A DNA stretch of 63,484 nt from Corynebacterium propinquum DSM 44285 (GCF_000375525.1 NZ_AQXC01000013.1:1-63484); one strand, 5' to 3'; shown: positions 20,886-30,019, numbered from the stretch's first letter. Translations and numbers: made by a program. Notes: generated from the sequence alone by a model not told the origin.

Positions 20886-22046
20886 GTGCGCGAATATGCA
20901 GAGATAGGGATCGGCCGTGAGGCGCGCCGTACCTACGGGCTTGAGGATATTTCCATCATCCCGACCCGTCGTACCCGCTCCTCGAAGGACGTCGATACTA
21001 CCTGGAGCATCGACGCTTATAACTTCGATATCCCGGTCTGCTCGCATGCTTCTGATGCGTTGGCGAGCCCGGAGTTTATCATTGAGATGGGAAAGCAAGG
21101 TGGCCTGGGCATCATCAATGCGGAAGGGTTGTGGGGGCGTGTCGACGACCTCGCTGGCGCTGTCGAGGCCGTCACCAAGGCGGACAACCCTACCGAGCAT
21201 CTGCAGAAGCTGCACGCGCTGCCACTCGATGTGGAGCTGCTGGCGCGTCGTATCGCTGAGGTCCGGGAATCCGGTGTGACCGTTGCGGTGCGCGTGTCGC
21301 CGCAGCGGGCACGGGAATTGGCGCCCAAGGTGATCGCAGCCGGCACTGAGATCCTGGTGATTCAGGGAACGCTGATTTCTGCTGAGCATGTTTCTGCCGA
21401 CGGCGAACCGCTGAACTTGAAGGAGTTCATTGGTTCGTTGGAGGTCCCCGTCATTGCTGGTGGCGCGGTGGATTACACCACTGCGCTGCATTTGATGCGT
21501 ACGGGCGCGGCGGGCGTGATCGTGGGCGGCGGCGTGAATACCAACGATATTTCGTTGGGCATCAATGTCCCGAAAGCCACCGCGATCGCCGATATTGCTG
21601 CCGCGCGCCGGGATTATTTGGATGAGACCGGTGGCCGTTACGTGCATATTCTTGCCGACGGCATGCTGGCGAATGCTGGCGATATTGTTAAGGCAATCGC
21701 GTGTGGTGCTGATGCTGTCGTCCTCGGCCCACTGTTGGCACAGGCCGAAGAGGCTGCCGCGGGCGGTTGGTTCTGGCCGTCGGTGGCTGGCCACCCAAGC
21801 TTCCCGCGCGGATATGTGGAAATCTATAGCGACATTGAACTAGGCGAGGGCGTTACTGGGGAAGATCAAGCTTTCGATCCCACGACGGTTGTTTCCAAAA
21901 ATTCCCCGCTAGAAGTTGTGTTGCACGGTCCGTCGTCCGATCCGTTTGGGCGGCAGAACTTGGTCGGCGGTTTGCGTCGTGCGATGGCAAAGTGCGGGTA
22001 CACCGATTTGAAGGCTTTCCAAAAAGTCGACTTGGCTGTGCATTAA
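20886..22046 (+). CDS. guaB3: GuaB3-type IMP dehydrogenase paralogue, catalytic Cys loop altered
   Basis: The 386-residue barrel protein belongs to the GuaB3 branch, which lacks CBS domains. Family features are REYAEIGIGREARRTYGLED at the start, TRRTRSSKDVDTTW, and the C-terminal HPSFPRGYVE. Where IMP dehydrogenase has GSICTTR, this protein reads VGGGVNTNDISLGINVP, with no Cys in the loop. Classical IMPDH chemistry via a Cys-linked intermediate therefore seems impossible. It sits directly behind guaB as in mycobacteria. A regulatory role in GMP synthesis is possible but not shown. Confidence 0.88.
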   Translation: MREYAEIGIGREARRTYGLEDISIIPTRRTRSSKDVDTTWSIDAYNFDIPVCSHASDALASPEFIIEMGKQGGLGIINAEGLWGRVDDLAGAVEAVTKADNPTEHLQKLHALPLDVELLARRIAEVRESGVTVAVRVSPQRARELAPKVIAAGTEILVIQGTLISAEHVSADGEPLNLKEFIGSLEVPVIAGGAVDYTTALHLMRTGAAGVIVGGGVNTNDISLGINVPKATAIADIAAARRDYLDETGGRYVHILADGMLANAGDIVKAIACGADAVVLGPLLAQAEEAAAGGWFWPSVAGHPSFPRGYVEIYSDIELGEGVTGEDQAFDPTTVVSKNSPLEVVLHGPSSDPFGRQNLVGGLRRAMAKCGYTDLKAFQKVDLAVH

Positions 22047-22070
22047 CGGCTAGCGGCTAGTGGCTGTGCA
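22033..22070. repeat. overlapping duplications at guaB3 stop
   Basis: CGGCTAG is duplicated in tandem at 22047-22053 and 22054-22060, starting at the first base after the stop. TGGCTGTGCA, which spans the last codons at 22033-22042, recurs at 22061-22070. Confidence 0.7.
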
Positions 22071-22084
22071 CTAGTCGTTGGCCG

Positions 22085-23014
22085 CTACTGGCGACGTCGT
22101 GGCACAACTTTTCTGCCAACGTCCTGTAGCTTTTTCAGCTTCGACCGGGGCGCGCCATTCGCGCCAGAACCCCCGGTTCCGACAGTTTGTACTACGGACG
22201 CGGCGATCACCACGCCGATGGCTACTAGTTTCAGCGTGCTGATGTTTTGCGCGAGTAGTAGCCACCCGAAGAATGCGGCGAAGACGGGTTCGAGGGAAAT
22301 CAGAATGGAAAAGACATTGGGCGCCAGCCCGCGCAGCGCGATCAATTCCAAGGAGTACGGCACCAGCGACCCCAAGATCCCGGTGCCAATGGCAAACCAC
22401 AAGGTATCGGTGGAGCTCACCAGGTTCCATGCGCCGCCAGCGCCCATCGGTAGCATCGCGACGCCGCCAACGACGAATGCCACGGCCAACCCGCCCTGGC
22501 CGGGTACCAGCGCACCGGCGTTTTTATTCGCCAGGATATAAATGGCCCAGAACAAGGCTGCCCCTAGCAAGAATGCCACGCCCAGTGGGTTGAGTGGGTT
22601 GCCGTTGAAAGCATCCAGGCCCAGTAGTGCCATGCCGGTCATGGCGAGGACGACGCAGATGCCGTCGCGCACAGACCGTGATAAAAATGCTGCCAGCAGC
22701 AGTGGTCCTAAAAATTCGATGGTCACGGCGGGGCCGAGGGGTACTAGGTCAATTCCGGCGTAGAAAAATCCGTTCATCAGGCCCAGCGATAGTCCAAGTC
22801 CGAGTACCCCGGCCCATTGTTGCCGGTTCCATTCGCGTACCCGCGGACGCGTGATGGCCAGCAATACCACTGCCGCGACGAGTAGCCGCACCGCCGAGGT
22901 ACCCCAGGTGCCGCCGTCGTCAAAAAGCTTCACTGCCAGCGCAGATCCCAGTTGCAGCGAGATGCACGAGCCGATGATGCATAGCACAGAGATGGGGTTT
23001 GCCGAAGATGCCAT
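22085..23014 (-). CDS. EamA/RhtA-like inner-membrane exporter
   Basis: The protein has about 309 residues from ATG 23014 (MASSANPISVLCIIGSCISL), the first start that opens directly into a membrane segment; the 28-residue extension from 23098 is not convincing. Ten hydrophobic segments in two EamA repeats are visible, for example LGLGLSLGLMNGFFYAGIDL and the second-repeat LISLEPVFAAFFGWLLLAQN. RhtA-type members export threonine or homoserine; the substrate here is unproven. A basic C-terminus follows (RSKLKKLQDVGRKVVPRRRQ). It interrupts the guaB3-guaA run on the opposite strand. Confidence 0.78.
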   Translation of the reverse strand: MASSANPISVLCIIGSCISLQLGSALAVKLFDDGGTWGTSAVRLLVAAVVLLAITRPRVREWNRQQWAGVLGLGLSLGLMNGFFYAGIDLVPLGPAVTIEFLGPLLLAAFLSRSVRDGICVVLAMTGMALLGLDAFNGNPLNPLGVAFLLGAALFWAIYILANKNAGALVPGQGGLAVAFVVGGVAMLPMGAGGAWNLVSSTDTLWFAIGTGILGSLVPYSLELIALRGLAPNVFSILISLEPVFAAFFGWLLLAQNISTLKLVAIGVVIAASVVQTVGTGGSGANGAPRSKLKKLQDVGRKVVPRRRQ

Positions 23015-23165
23015 GGCAGTGATTATTCCGTCTGCATGATTCTTGAGTCCAATAGTCCAACCCACTAGTTCGCAGCGCGCATCATCTGGGGTGCGCATCG
23101 CCCGGGTTGTGCACTGTTTGGGTTATGCGCCGTCTGGGTTGTGGCCGTGAGTTAAACTATGGGGC

Positions 23166-24740
23166 GTGACTGATGCAGCAACTCCACGTCCTGTCCTTGT
23201 CGTCGACTTCGGTGCGCAATACGCGCAGCTGATCGCGCGTCGTGTGCGCGAGGCACAGATGTATTCCGAGGTCATCGCCCACGATGCGCCGATTGCGCAG
23301 TTCCGGGAGAAAAACCCGGTTGCGCTGGTGCTGACCGGCGGCCCGAGCTCCGTGTATGCCGATGGTGCGCCGTCGTTGCAGCCAGAATTGCTGGAGCTGG
23401 GGGTACCGGTTTTCGGTATTTGCTACGGCTTCCAGGCGATGACGCACGCGTTGGGCGGCACTGTCGCCCAGACCGGTAAGCGCGAGTACGGCCGTACGGA
23501 TTTGACGCTTGCCGACGGTTGCGGTGTGCTGCACGAGGGCTTGGCGCAGACTCACAAGGTGTGGATGTCGCATGGTGATTCCGTCTCAAAGGCTCCGGAA
23601 GGATTCGAGGTCACTGCTACTTCGGATGGTGCGCCGGTGGCTGCGTTTGAGTGCTTGGAAAAGAAGATGGCTGGCGTGCAGTACCATCCTGAGGTGTTGC
23701 ACAGCCCGCATGGTCAGCAAGTGCTGGAGCGTTTTTTGACGCAGGTCGCGGGCTTGCAGCCGACGTGGACTCCGGGTGCTATTGCGGAGTCTTTGGTGGC
23801 TGATGTCCGCGCCCAGATTGGCGAGGGCCGCGCTATTTGTGGCCTGTCCGGTGGCGTGGATTCCGCGGTGGCTGCAGCGCTGGTGCAGCGCGCGATTGGC
23901 GACCGGTTGACTTGTGTATTCGTCGACCATGGTTTGCTGCGTTCCGGTGAGCGCGAGCAGGTAGAGCAGGATTTCGTTGCCGCTACCGGCGCGCGCCTGG
24001 TCACCGTCGATGAGCGTGAGGCCTTTTTGCAGAAGTTGGCTGGCGTGACCGATCCGGAGGCCAAGCGCAAGGCGATCGGCGCGGAGTTCATCCGTTCCTT
24101 CGAACGCGCGGTTGCTGGTGTCTTGGATGATGCCCCAGAAGGTGCGTCGGTGGACTTCCTGGTGCAGGGCACGCTGTATCCAGACGTCGTGGAATCCGGT
24201 GGGGGATCGGGCACGGCGAATATTAAATCGCACCACAACGTCGGTGGTTTGCCGGATGACGTGGAATTCGAGCTGGTGGAGCCGCTGCGTTTGTTGTTTA
24301 AGGACGAGGTCCGCGCTGTGGGCCGCGAGCTGGGCTTGCCGGATGAGATTGTCTCGCGTCAGCCGTTCCCGGGCCCTGGCTTGGGTATTCGCATTATTGG
24401 TGAGGTCACCGCGGATCGTCTGGAAACCCTGCGTGCTGCCGATTTGATTGCCCGCGAGGAACTCACCGCTGCGGGTATGGATGCCGAGATTTGGCAGTGC
24501 CCGGTGGTGTTGCTTGCCGACGTGCGCTCTGTCGGTGTGCAGGGCGATGGCCGTACCTACGGTCATCCGATTGTGCTGCGCCCGGTGTCGTCGGAGGATG
24601 CGATGACTGCCGACTGGACTCGCGTGCCGTATGAGGTGCTGGAGACGATTTCTACGCGCATTACCAACGAGGTTGCAGAGGTTAACCGAGTGGTCGTCGA
24701 CGTGACCTCGAAGCCACCGGGAACCATCGAGTGGGAATAA
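23166..24740 (+). CDS. guaA: GMP synthase (glutamine-hydrolysing)
   Basis: GuaA aminates XMP to GMP with ATP and glutamine. The 524 residues begin at GTG 23166. The class I glutaminase domain has the nucleophile C86 in [10 protein letters not shown] and the His/Glu pair in [10 protein letters not shown]. The ATP-pyrophosphatase domain has the PP-loop [13 protein letters not shown]. The dimerisation end is [11 protein letters not shown]. It completes the GMP branch started by guaB. Confidence 0.98.
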   Translation: MTDAATPRPVLVVDFGAQYAQLIARRVREAQMYSEVIAHDAPIAQFREKNPVALVLTGGPSSVYADGAPSLQPELLELGVPVFGICYGFQAMTHALGGTVAQTGKREYGRTDLTLADGCGVLHEGLAQTHKVWMSHGDSVSKAPEGFEVTATSDGAPVAAFECLEKKMAGVQYHPEVLHSPHGQQVLERFLTQVAGLQPTWTPGAIAESLVADVRAQIGEGRAICGLSGGVDSAVAAALVQRAIGDRLTCVFVDHGLLRSGEREQVEQDFVAATGARLVTVDEREAFLQKLAGVTDPEAKRKAIGAEFIRSFERAVAGVLDDAPEGASVDFLVQGTLYPDVVESGGGSGTANIKSHHNVGGLPDDVEFELVEPLRLLFKDEVRAVGRELGLPDEIVSRQPFPGPGLGIRIIGEVTADRLETLRAADLIAREELTAAGMDAEIWQCPVVLLADVRSVGVQGDGRTYGHPIVLRPVSSEDAMTADWTRVPYEVLETISTRITNEVAEVNRVVVDVTSKPPGTIEWE

Positions 24741-24780
24741 GGAGTAGTTGAAAATGCTGGGCCTGAAGCTAGCTTAGATC

Positions 24781-24954
24781 TCAGCTTTCTTCAGGCGCTT
24801 GGCGTTTGCGCTTTCGAGTCTCAACTCCGGAGATGAAAACGATCAGTCCTAGTGTCGCTATTGCCATCGTCGCTAATGTCGAAGCTATTTCGGTAATAGT
24901 CAATATGATAGCAATTAGCGCTAGTACTATGGATACAATGTTATGAATCCGCAT
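24781..24954 (-). CDS. 57-residue two-segment membrane protein (short ORF)
   Basis: This short gene runs from ATG 24954 to TGA 24781-24783. Its product begins MRIHNIVSIVLALIAIILTI and continues through SGVETRKRKRQAPEES. Two hydrophobic segments (IVSIVLALIAIILTI and LATMAIATLGLIVFI) are separated by a turn with one Glu, and a strongly basic tail follows. That topology is common for small immunity or holin-like proteins, but I recognise no family. It starts six bases after the end of the peptide frame described next and lacks a clear ribosome site of its own, so it is probably translated by coupling. Both would be expressed from the promoter at 25144-25173. Confidence 0.6.
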   Translation of the reverse strand: MRIHNIVSIVLALIAIILTITEIASTLATMAIATLGLIVFISGVETRKRKRQAPEES

Positions 24955-24960
24955 TTTTTT

Positions 24961-25079
24961 TTAAAAGCAATTCTCACGAATTCCTGAAATTCCGGAAAGT
25001 TCTGCAGCAAGAGAAGCAAGCATGCCAGTTACGGCGTCTTCGTCGGCGCGTTCTTTTGCAATGTTATTAGATTTCTCAT
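24961..25079 (-). pseudogene. small peptide gene (about 39 residues) with a one-base frameshift at the start codon
   Basis: A perfect AGGAGG (25084-25089) sits four bases before ATG 25077-25079. As written, that ATG yields only MRNLITLQKNAPTKTP. Shifting one base inside ATGAG opens a 39-codon frame from 25077 down to TAA at 24961, reading EKSNNIAKERADEDAVTGML then ASLAAELSGISGIRENCF. A single G after the ATG would restore it. The product would have a charged leader-like half, then a small-residue-rich half ending in Cys-Phe. It could be an exported or processed peptide. The break may be a sequencing error, phase variation, or real decay. Confidence 0.5.
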
Positions 25080-25143
25080 TTTTCCTCCTAGTCAGTGGGC
25101 TTGACAACCCTGTGCTTATGCAGAAACCCTCTTGAGTAAGATT

Positions 25144-25173
25144 ATTTTATTAAACTTTGCCTAACCTTGCCAA
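25144..25173 (-). promoter_or_regulatory. promoter with DtxR-like iron box for the small-peptide operon
   Basis: On the minus strand TTGGCA (25168-25173) and TAAAAT (25144-25149) form a -35/-10 pair with an 18-base spacer. Inside lies CAAGGTTAGGCAAAGTTTA (25151-25169), which agrees at 13 of 19 positions with the DtxR consensus TTAGGTTAGGCTAACCTAA. Occupancy would block RNA polymerase, so the operon may be induced by iron limitation. The match is by eye. Confidence 0.45.
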
Positions 25174-25377
25174 TAATTAAATTTTAGGTACGGGTGGGAT
25201 GTATGGAAAATAATCTGATTTTCTGGGTCTACACATTGGAAATGTTAGACCTTGATGGTCTCAGGGCTACTTAACGTCTTATTTTGACTGATCGCTAAGG
25301 TGTAGCGCCCGTTGTCATGTAGACCCATCGGGCTAAGATAGCTTGTCCTTTTATCTAGGTGTGATACCTCCAGATGT

Positions 25378-25416
25378 TCGAACATGGTTGCGCGTTTAGA
25401 AAACCTGTGTCATACT
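25378..25416 (+). promoter_or_regulatory. SOS-box-like operator and leaderless promoter of imuA'
   Basis: TCGAACATGGTTGCGC (25378-25393) keeps the left half of the corynebacterial LexA box (TCGAAMA) and a degenerate right half. TTGCGC at its end (25388-25393) and CATACT (25411-25416) make a -35/-10 pair with 17 bases between. The -10 lies six bases before ATG 25423, so the mRNA would be leaderless. The same geometry precedes dnaE2. Confidence 0.5.
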
Positions 25417-25422
25417 GTCGCT

Positions 25423-26250
25423 ATGACTCAAACAGGTATTCGTGCGCGAGAGGGGCGGGAGCAGCAAGAATCTGTAGCTGTTCTTGCCGACGTGCGTGCG
25501 GAGCGTGTGGCGTCATTGCGGAATAAAATTGCTGGTTTAGAGTCCGCAGCAAACTTAACTCCTGTTCAACAAAAACCGCGTCTGCTCAGTAATGATTCTG
25601 TTTCTGAAGGAAATGAATCTTCTGTAGATCCATACCGTGTAGTGGAATTGTCCGGTCAGCTCGCTGGTGCTATTCCCACCGGCGGGTTGCCGAAAAACTC
25701 TGTGTCTCATTGTAGTGATTGCCCTGCACTCGTCTCTGAACTTATCGCACAAATTAGCGCACAGGGAAAAACAGTCGCTATTGTGAACTGGTCAGATCTT
25801 TCCTTGGCGCAGGTCGCGGAAAGCGGGGATCTCTCAAAAATCATCACGGTTCCCAACCCGGGTGGGGAATGGATAACGGTGCTCGGTGTGCTGGCAGAAG
25901 GTGTAGATGTGTTGATTTATCGCAGCCCGCGTACTCATACTTTGAGCCCTACGCAAGCACGCCCGCTGCTGGCGAAAATCCGCAAGGGTAGGGCGGCTGT
26001 TCTTACTGTTGGTGCACAAGTGCCCTCACCGGCACTGACAATTAATGCTCAGGTCACTGGTTTTTCTGGTATCGGTTGCGGTACTGGGCGCATCCGAAAT
26101 GCAGAAATTGCGGTCAGCTCCTACAGCAAAACCCACCGGAATAGGCCTGTCGTGCTCACGTGTGGTGTGCGCTCGAGTGCTGTAGCTAGCAGCTCAGTAC
26201 CTAGCGCCGCAGTATCTGGTAGCCCCGAACCACTACAGGCGGTGCAGTAA
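25423..26250 (+). CDS. imuA': mutasome protein ImuA' (RecA-like)
   Basis: ImuA' works with ImuB and DnaE2 in damage-induced mutagenic repair. The protein has 275 residues from ATG 25423 (MTQTGIRAREGREQQESVAV). This start fits the leaderless promoter; ATG 25384 would lie inside the SOS-like box. The C-terminal two thirds resemble a degenerate RecA/SulA fold (LAGAIPTGGLPKNSVSHC, GKTVAIVNWSDLSLAQVAES, VDVLIYRSPRTHTLSPTQAR) without a Walker A loop. Stop and imuB start abut (TAAATG), giving a coupled operon. Identity rests on position before imuB. Confidence 0.85.
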   Translation: MTQTGIRAREGREQQESVAVLADVRAERVASLRNKIAGLESAANLTPVQQKPRLLSNDSVSEGNESSVDPYRVVELSGQLAGAIPTGGLPKNSVSHCSDCPALVSELIAQISAQGKTVAIVNWSDLSLAQVAESGDLSKIITVPNPGGEWITVLGVLAEGVDVLIYRSPRTHTLSPTQARPLLAKIRKGRAAVLTVGAQVPSPALTINAQVTGFSGIGCGTGRIRNAEIAVSSYSKTHRNRPVVLTCGVRSSAVASSSVPSAAVSGSPEPLQAVQ

Positions 26251-27939
26251 ATGACTGCCACGGTTCCGTCTCGCATTCAGCCGGAAACAGAGCGACGCAT
26301 GCAGCCTGCAGTAGAGAGACATCAGCATTCCCGCAGGGTAGACAACCGCATTGCCGTGTTGTGGTTTCCAGACTGGCCAGTGCAAGCCGCATTACTGGAA
26401 GAAACCCGCCAGGCCATTAGCGCAGAAAGCCCGGTTATCGCATTGGCCAGCAACCATCGCATCACCGCGTGCTGCGATAAAGCCCGTGGTCAAGGGGTGC
26501 GCCGTGGCATGAAACTGCGCGCAGCCCAAGCATTGTGCCCATCCATGGTGGTGCGTGATACCGACCCGCAACGTGACGGCCGCCTGTTTAGCGCCATTGT
26601 CGAGGAATTGGAGGATGTCTCTGCGTCCCTCGAGGTGCTGCGCCCTGGGATGGTTGCGCTGAACCTGACCGCCGCCACGCGTTTCTACGGTAGTGAACAA
26701 GCCGCCTTAGAACATTTCATTGATGCTGCTGCACACGAGGGAATCGATGCCACCGCTGGTGCTGCCGACGAGTTACCCACTGCCATCATTGCCGCCCGAC
26801 ACCGCGTGCTTGGTACCGTTGTCCAGCCTGGTGAGTCCGCTGCATTCTTGCAGCAGCAACCATTGTCTGTGTTGCTCGCAGAACCCGCGCTGGGCTGTCA
26901 GAAAGATACCGTGGAAACCCTTGCCAGTTTGGGAATTTCCACCTTGGGGGAGCTTACTGAACTGCCTACCACTGCGATCAGCACTCGCTTCGGCAGCGCG
27001 GGCCTGCACTGCCACCGCATCGCAAGCGCGCAACAGCAACGCAAAGTCGCTCCCGATGCAGCAGAGCTAGATCTGTCGGCCACCATCGCACCGGAAGAGC
27101 CCATCACGCGTGTTGATGAAGCCGCTTTTATTGCGCGTATGCTCGCCGACCAGGTGCACCAGCAACTGGCCGCACAGGGACTGAATTGTGTGCGCATCAA
27201 AATTGCGGCAGAAACTGACGACGGAACGACGATTTCCAAAGTCTGGCGCACCACTACGGCTCTGACAGAACACGCCACTGCCGAACGGGTGCGATGGCAA
27301 CTCGACGGATGGCTTTCCAGCGGTGGGGCCGGGGCGATCGTGGAATTATCCTTGATCCCACTGGAAACCCAAACTCCGACAACCACCGGCTCCATCATTG
27401 AGGCCGATACTGTCGTAGCAGAAGAAACCACTACTACCGTGGTTTCTCGGCTGCAGTCCATGCTTGGCTTTGATGCGGTGCAGCAACCACACGCTGCTGG
27501 TGGCCGGGGAGTTGCCGAGCGTGTGCGCTTTCTGCCCTACGGGCAAGCCCCAGAAAATAGTTCAGAACACGATAAACACACCACCAGCTGGATCGGTGCC
27601 ATCCCTACGCCATTGCCGACACGGCTCGGCGGCGGGCTAGAGCACCCAGCTAGCCGGGTGCGTGTGGTCGATGAGCACGGCACCGAGGTGTTTGTCACTG
27701 CAGAAGCCGTGCTCAGCGCAGATCCCGTCGGTATGGCTTGGGGCAATAAGAGATTCCGTGTGCTTGGCTGGTCTGCGCCCTGGCCCGTGGATACCGGGTG
27801 GTGGGACGGTGAGGCGGAAGCAGACGAGCAGCGACTCGCGCGGATGCAGCTCGTCGGCAAGAACCCTGGTGATAAATACCCGAAAGCCTGGTTGCTGGTG
27901 TGGTGGCGCCGCAGTTGGCGCATCGAGGCTATGTACTAA
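26251..27939 (+). CDS. imuB: mutasome Y-family polymerase-like protein ImuB
   Basis: ImuB is a Y-family DNA polymerase relative that acts as an adaptor for DnaE2. The protein has 562 residues. The palm region (RIAVLWFPDWPVQAALLEET, ITACCDKARGQGVRRGMKLR) is recognisable. The second catalytic motif, normally S-I-D-E, reads SLEVLRPGMVALNL and has lost the acidic pair, as usual for ImuB. The little-finger region and a long C-terminus (RWGW-like WGNKRFRVLGWSAPWPVD, ending WLLVWWRRSWRIEAMY) match the ImuB family. I could not pick out a clamp-binding motif with confidence. Its stop lies in a perfect 16-bp duplication. Confidence 0.93.
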   Translation: MTATVPSRIQPETERRMQPAVERHQHSRRVDNRIAVLWFPDWPVQAALLEETRQAISAESPVIALASNHRITACCDKARGQGVRRGMKLRAAQALCPSMVVRDTDPQRDGRLFSAIVEELEDVSASLEVLRPGMVALNLTAATRFYGSEQAALEHFIDAAAHEGIDATAGAADELPTAIIAARHRVLGTVVQPGESAAFLQQQPLSVLLAEPALGCQKDTVETLASLGISTLGELTELPTTAISTRFGSAGLHCHRIASAQQQRKVAPDAAELDLSATIAPEEPITRVDEAAFIARMLADQVHQQLAAQGLNCVRIKIAAETDDGTTISKVWRTTTALTEHATAERVRWQLDGWLSSGGAGAIVELSLIPLETQTPTTTGSIIEADTVVAEETTTTVVSRLQSMLGFDAVQQPHAAGGRGVAERVRFLPYGQAPENSSEHDKHTTSWIGAIPTPLPTRLGGGLEHPASRVRVVDEHGTEVFVTAEAVLSADPVGMAWGNKRFRVLGWSAPWPVDTGWWDGEAEADEQRLARMQLVGKNPGDKYPKAWLLVWWRRSWRIEAMY

Positions 27940-27956
27940 TGAGGCTATGTACTAAT
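27925..27956. repeat. 16-bp perfect tandem duplication across two convergent stops
   Basis: GAGGCTATGTACTAAT is repeated at 27925-27940 and 27941-27956. The first copy carries the imuB stop. The stop of the convergent lipoprotein gene (27952-27954) lies in the second. Confidence 0.95.
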
Positions 27957-28833
27957 GCAAAATATCGATGACCAGCCTCGTCGGCCCGCGCAAAACTTGC
28001 ACAGAAAACGGCTGTTTCATGTCCATCGCCAAGAAATATTGCGAACGGCCATCATGCATGCCACCGGGGATGAAATCCTTGATAACACCCAGCTCTTGCT
28101 CGGATTCACTAGCCGAATCGTTGGCCTTGTCGACGAGCTTGTCCAAATCCGGGCCGGAAAGCTTCTTGTCAATAGTCTCAGGCCGGACCGTGCCGTCGAT
28201 ATTGATATTCAGTGCAACGAGATGATCCATCTCTACCGGCCTGCCTGAGCCCTGGTGGAAAGGCTGCTCGGTATACGAGACATACCAGCCCGGCATCCCA
28301 TTGCCCGCCATCTCAAACACGATGCGGTCGAAACCATCATGGCCAGCCATGCGAATATCGGTGATAGCAAGCTCAGCAGGGGCCTCTACACGTTCGGTTT
28401 TGGGCGCGCCGTCGGCATTACCCAAAGCCGTCAACCCTGCGGGTGCAGAATGCTCCGGCTGCGGCGACGCCGGAGTCTGCGGCGGCTGGGTCTGGTTGGC
28501 GGACCCGGTCCCAGAACCCGATCCCGAACGTGAACCTACACCATCCGTCCTGGAATTTTTTGGATCCTGCGCGCCCGCCATGTGGGTGGATGGATTGCGC
28601 AGGCTCAAAGCAGCAGAGTGAGAAGAATTCGGGTTCTCTGCGGCAGAACCTGCGCCGGAAGCAGCAGAATCCGCGGCCTCTCCTGGGGCGTCAGCCTGGT
28701 AACCAGCCTTGTTTTCTCCGGCGGCAGTATTGCCAGCACCAGTCTCGGTGTTCGTGCACGCACCCAGCGCAAGGCAGGCCACCACAGCTATGGCAAGGCT
28801 AGGCACGCGTCGCTTCCGGAAAACCATATCCAT
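27952..28833 (-). CDS. AMIN-like domain lipoprotein
   Basis: The protein has about 293 residues from ATG 28833. MDMVFRKRRVPSLAIAVVAC leads into a lipobox LGAC, so the mature protein is anchored to the membrane. A low-complexity Ser/Gly/Ala linker with GSRSGSGSGTGSA follows. The C-terminal domain (LAITDIRMAGHDGFDRIVFE, then PGWYVSYTEQPFH and the end GPTRLVIDILH) is the AMIN-like fold, thought to bind envelope polysaccharide. The open frame extends 74 codons upstream without signal-peptide character and overlaps the neighbouring gene, so I reject that start. Confidence 0.8.
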   Translation of the reverse strand: MDMVFRKRRVPSLAIAVVACLALGACTNTETGAGNTAAGENKAGYQADAPGEAADSAASGAGSAAENPNSSHSAALSLRNPSTHMAGAQDPKNSRTDGVGSRSGSGSGTGSANQTQPPQTPASPQPEHSAPAGLTALGNADGAPKTERVEAPAELAITDIRMAGHDGFDRIVFEMAGNGMPGWYVSYTEQPFHQGSGRPVEMDHLVALNINIDGTVRPETIDKKLSGPDLDKLVDKANDSASESEQELGVIKDFIPGGMHDGRSQYFLAMDMKQPFSVQVLRGPTRLVIDILH

Positions 28834-28940
28834 TACCGTAGCCGCCCGATCCGGGTGGGCCAAAGAAAAACCAGTAAAAAGCACAAAGCGATAGGAAGAC
28901 TCAACCAAATCGTTGCACAATTGTGTTCTAGGCTTAAGAC

Positions 28941-29972
28941 ATGAGCCAGCCCGAACCCCACCAGCAACCCCAGCAACCCAAACAAACTCAGCCAGAATCC
29001 CAGTTGCAGTCCACGCGGTCCACACAGCCAAGCGCACATCCAGATCACGCCCCACGTTGTTCCGATGTACAGGTAGAACCTATGCCGGGTACCGCGAAAC
29101 GTGACCGCATGTATGTGGTTTTCGAATGGCCCGCAGGCTGGAGCCGGGATGTACTCGACGGCGACACTTTCGGCGTGGACCTTTCCGCCCAAATCAAAGC
29201 GCACTTGGGTGCTGGGGTCGGTTTTCAACTTATCCGTAAACCCGGCCGCGCCGGGCATCAGATGCCGCAACGCCACCGTGCATACCTGGTGTATCCGGAA
29301 CAAGCCTATGCAGAACTGCTCTATCTCGACGGGCCGGAAGATATTCTGCAGTTGGACCTGACAGGACCCGGAAACAATAAGCATCTCGACGCTCGCCCAA
29401 GCCGCGAGCCTCTGGTGCTGGTCTGCACCCATGCCAAGCGGGATGTCTGTTGCGCGGTGAAAGGCCGCCCACTGGCTGCATACATGGACACCCACGCGCC
29501 TAACGATGACATGGTCTGGGAAACCTCACACACCAAAGGCCACCGCTTCGCCCCGGCAATGTTGCTGATGCCCTGGGGCTATAGTTTTGGCCGTGTGAAT
29601 GAACACGCAGGCGAGCGACTGGTGCATGCTGCGCTAGAGGGCAAATATTTTTATCCTGGAAACCGCGGTCGGGGTATTTATGATGAGCCGAGCCAGGCTG
29701 CAGAAGTAGCGGTGGCTGGACAGTTGCTGGAAGCCGGTGAGCAGCTGTATTACCAGGATCTGGTTTTCGCTCAGCGGCTGGAGTCTAGCGATGCCAACGC
29801 CGACACTGATACCGAAACTTGTGCGGTGGAGGTCGGCCACCGCGATGGCCGTGTGTGGCAGGTGAGGTTGGAGAACAAGCTTTTCGACGGCGTCGTGGCT
29901 TCCTGCGGGAAAAACCCTGCGACGAAGCCAGGCTGGGTGGTTACCGGTATGACTATGTCATCTTCAGCGTGA
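28941..29972 (+). CDS. sucrase/ferredoxin-like family protein (thioredoxin-fold ferredoxin)
   Basis: The 343-residue protein has a Gln/Pro-rich N-terminal stretch of about 40 residues and then the sucrase-ferredoxin-like domain. The diagnostic cluster is LVCTHAKRDVCCAVKGRPLA (Cys pattern for a 2Fe-2S centre), followed by WETSHTKGHRFAPAMLLMPW and GYSFGRV. The C-terminal part (AVEVGHRDGRVWQVRLENKL, VVASCGKNP) adds a further Cys. Family members are putative electron carriers of unknown partner. It diverges from the AMIN-like gene with about 100 bases between starts. Confidence 0.85.
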   Translation: MSQPEPHQQPQQPKQTQPESQLQSTRSTQPSAHPDHAPRCSDVQVEPMPGTAKRDRMYVVFEWPAGWSRDVLDGDTFGVDLSAQIKAHLGAGVGFQLIRKPGRAGHQMPQRHRAYLVYPEQAYAELLYLDGPEDILQLDLTGPGNNKHLDARPSREPLVLVCTHAKRDVCCAVKGRPLAAYMDTHAPNDDMVWETSHTKGHRFAPAMLLMPWGYSFGRVNEHAGERLVHAALEGKYFYPGNRGRGIYDEPSQAAEVAVAGQLLEAGEQLYYQDLVFAQRLESSDANADTDTETCAVEVGHRDGRVWQVRLENKLFDGVVASCGKNPATKPGWVVTGMTMSSSA

Positions 29973-30019
29973 TCGTCATGATTTTTACGGGCACAGGTTC
30001 CACGGTTATTTCCTGCCGG

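Noticed and set aside
24741..25422. CRISPR array or tRNA genes
   Set aside because: No direct-repeat spacing of CRISPR type and no cloverleaf were seen here or elsewhere in the window.
28834..29055. N-terminal extension of the AMIN-like lipoprotein
   Set aside because: It would bury the lipoprotein signal sequence 74 residues inside and run across the start of the divergent ferredoxin-like gene.
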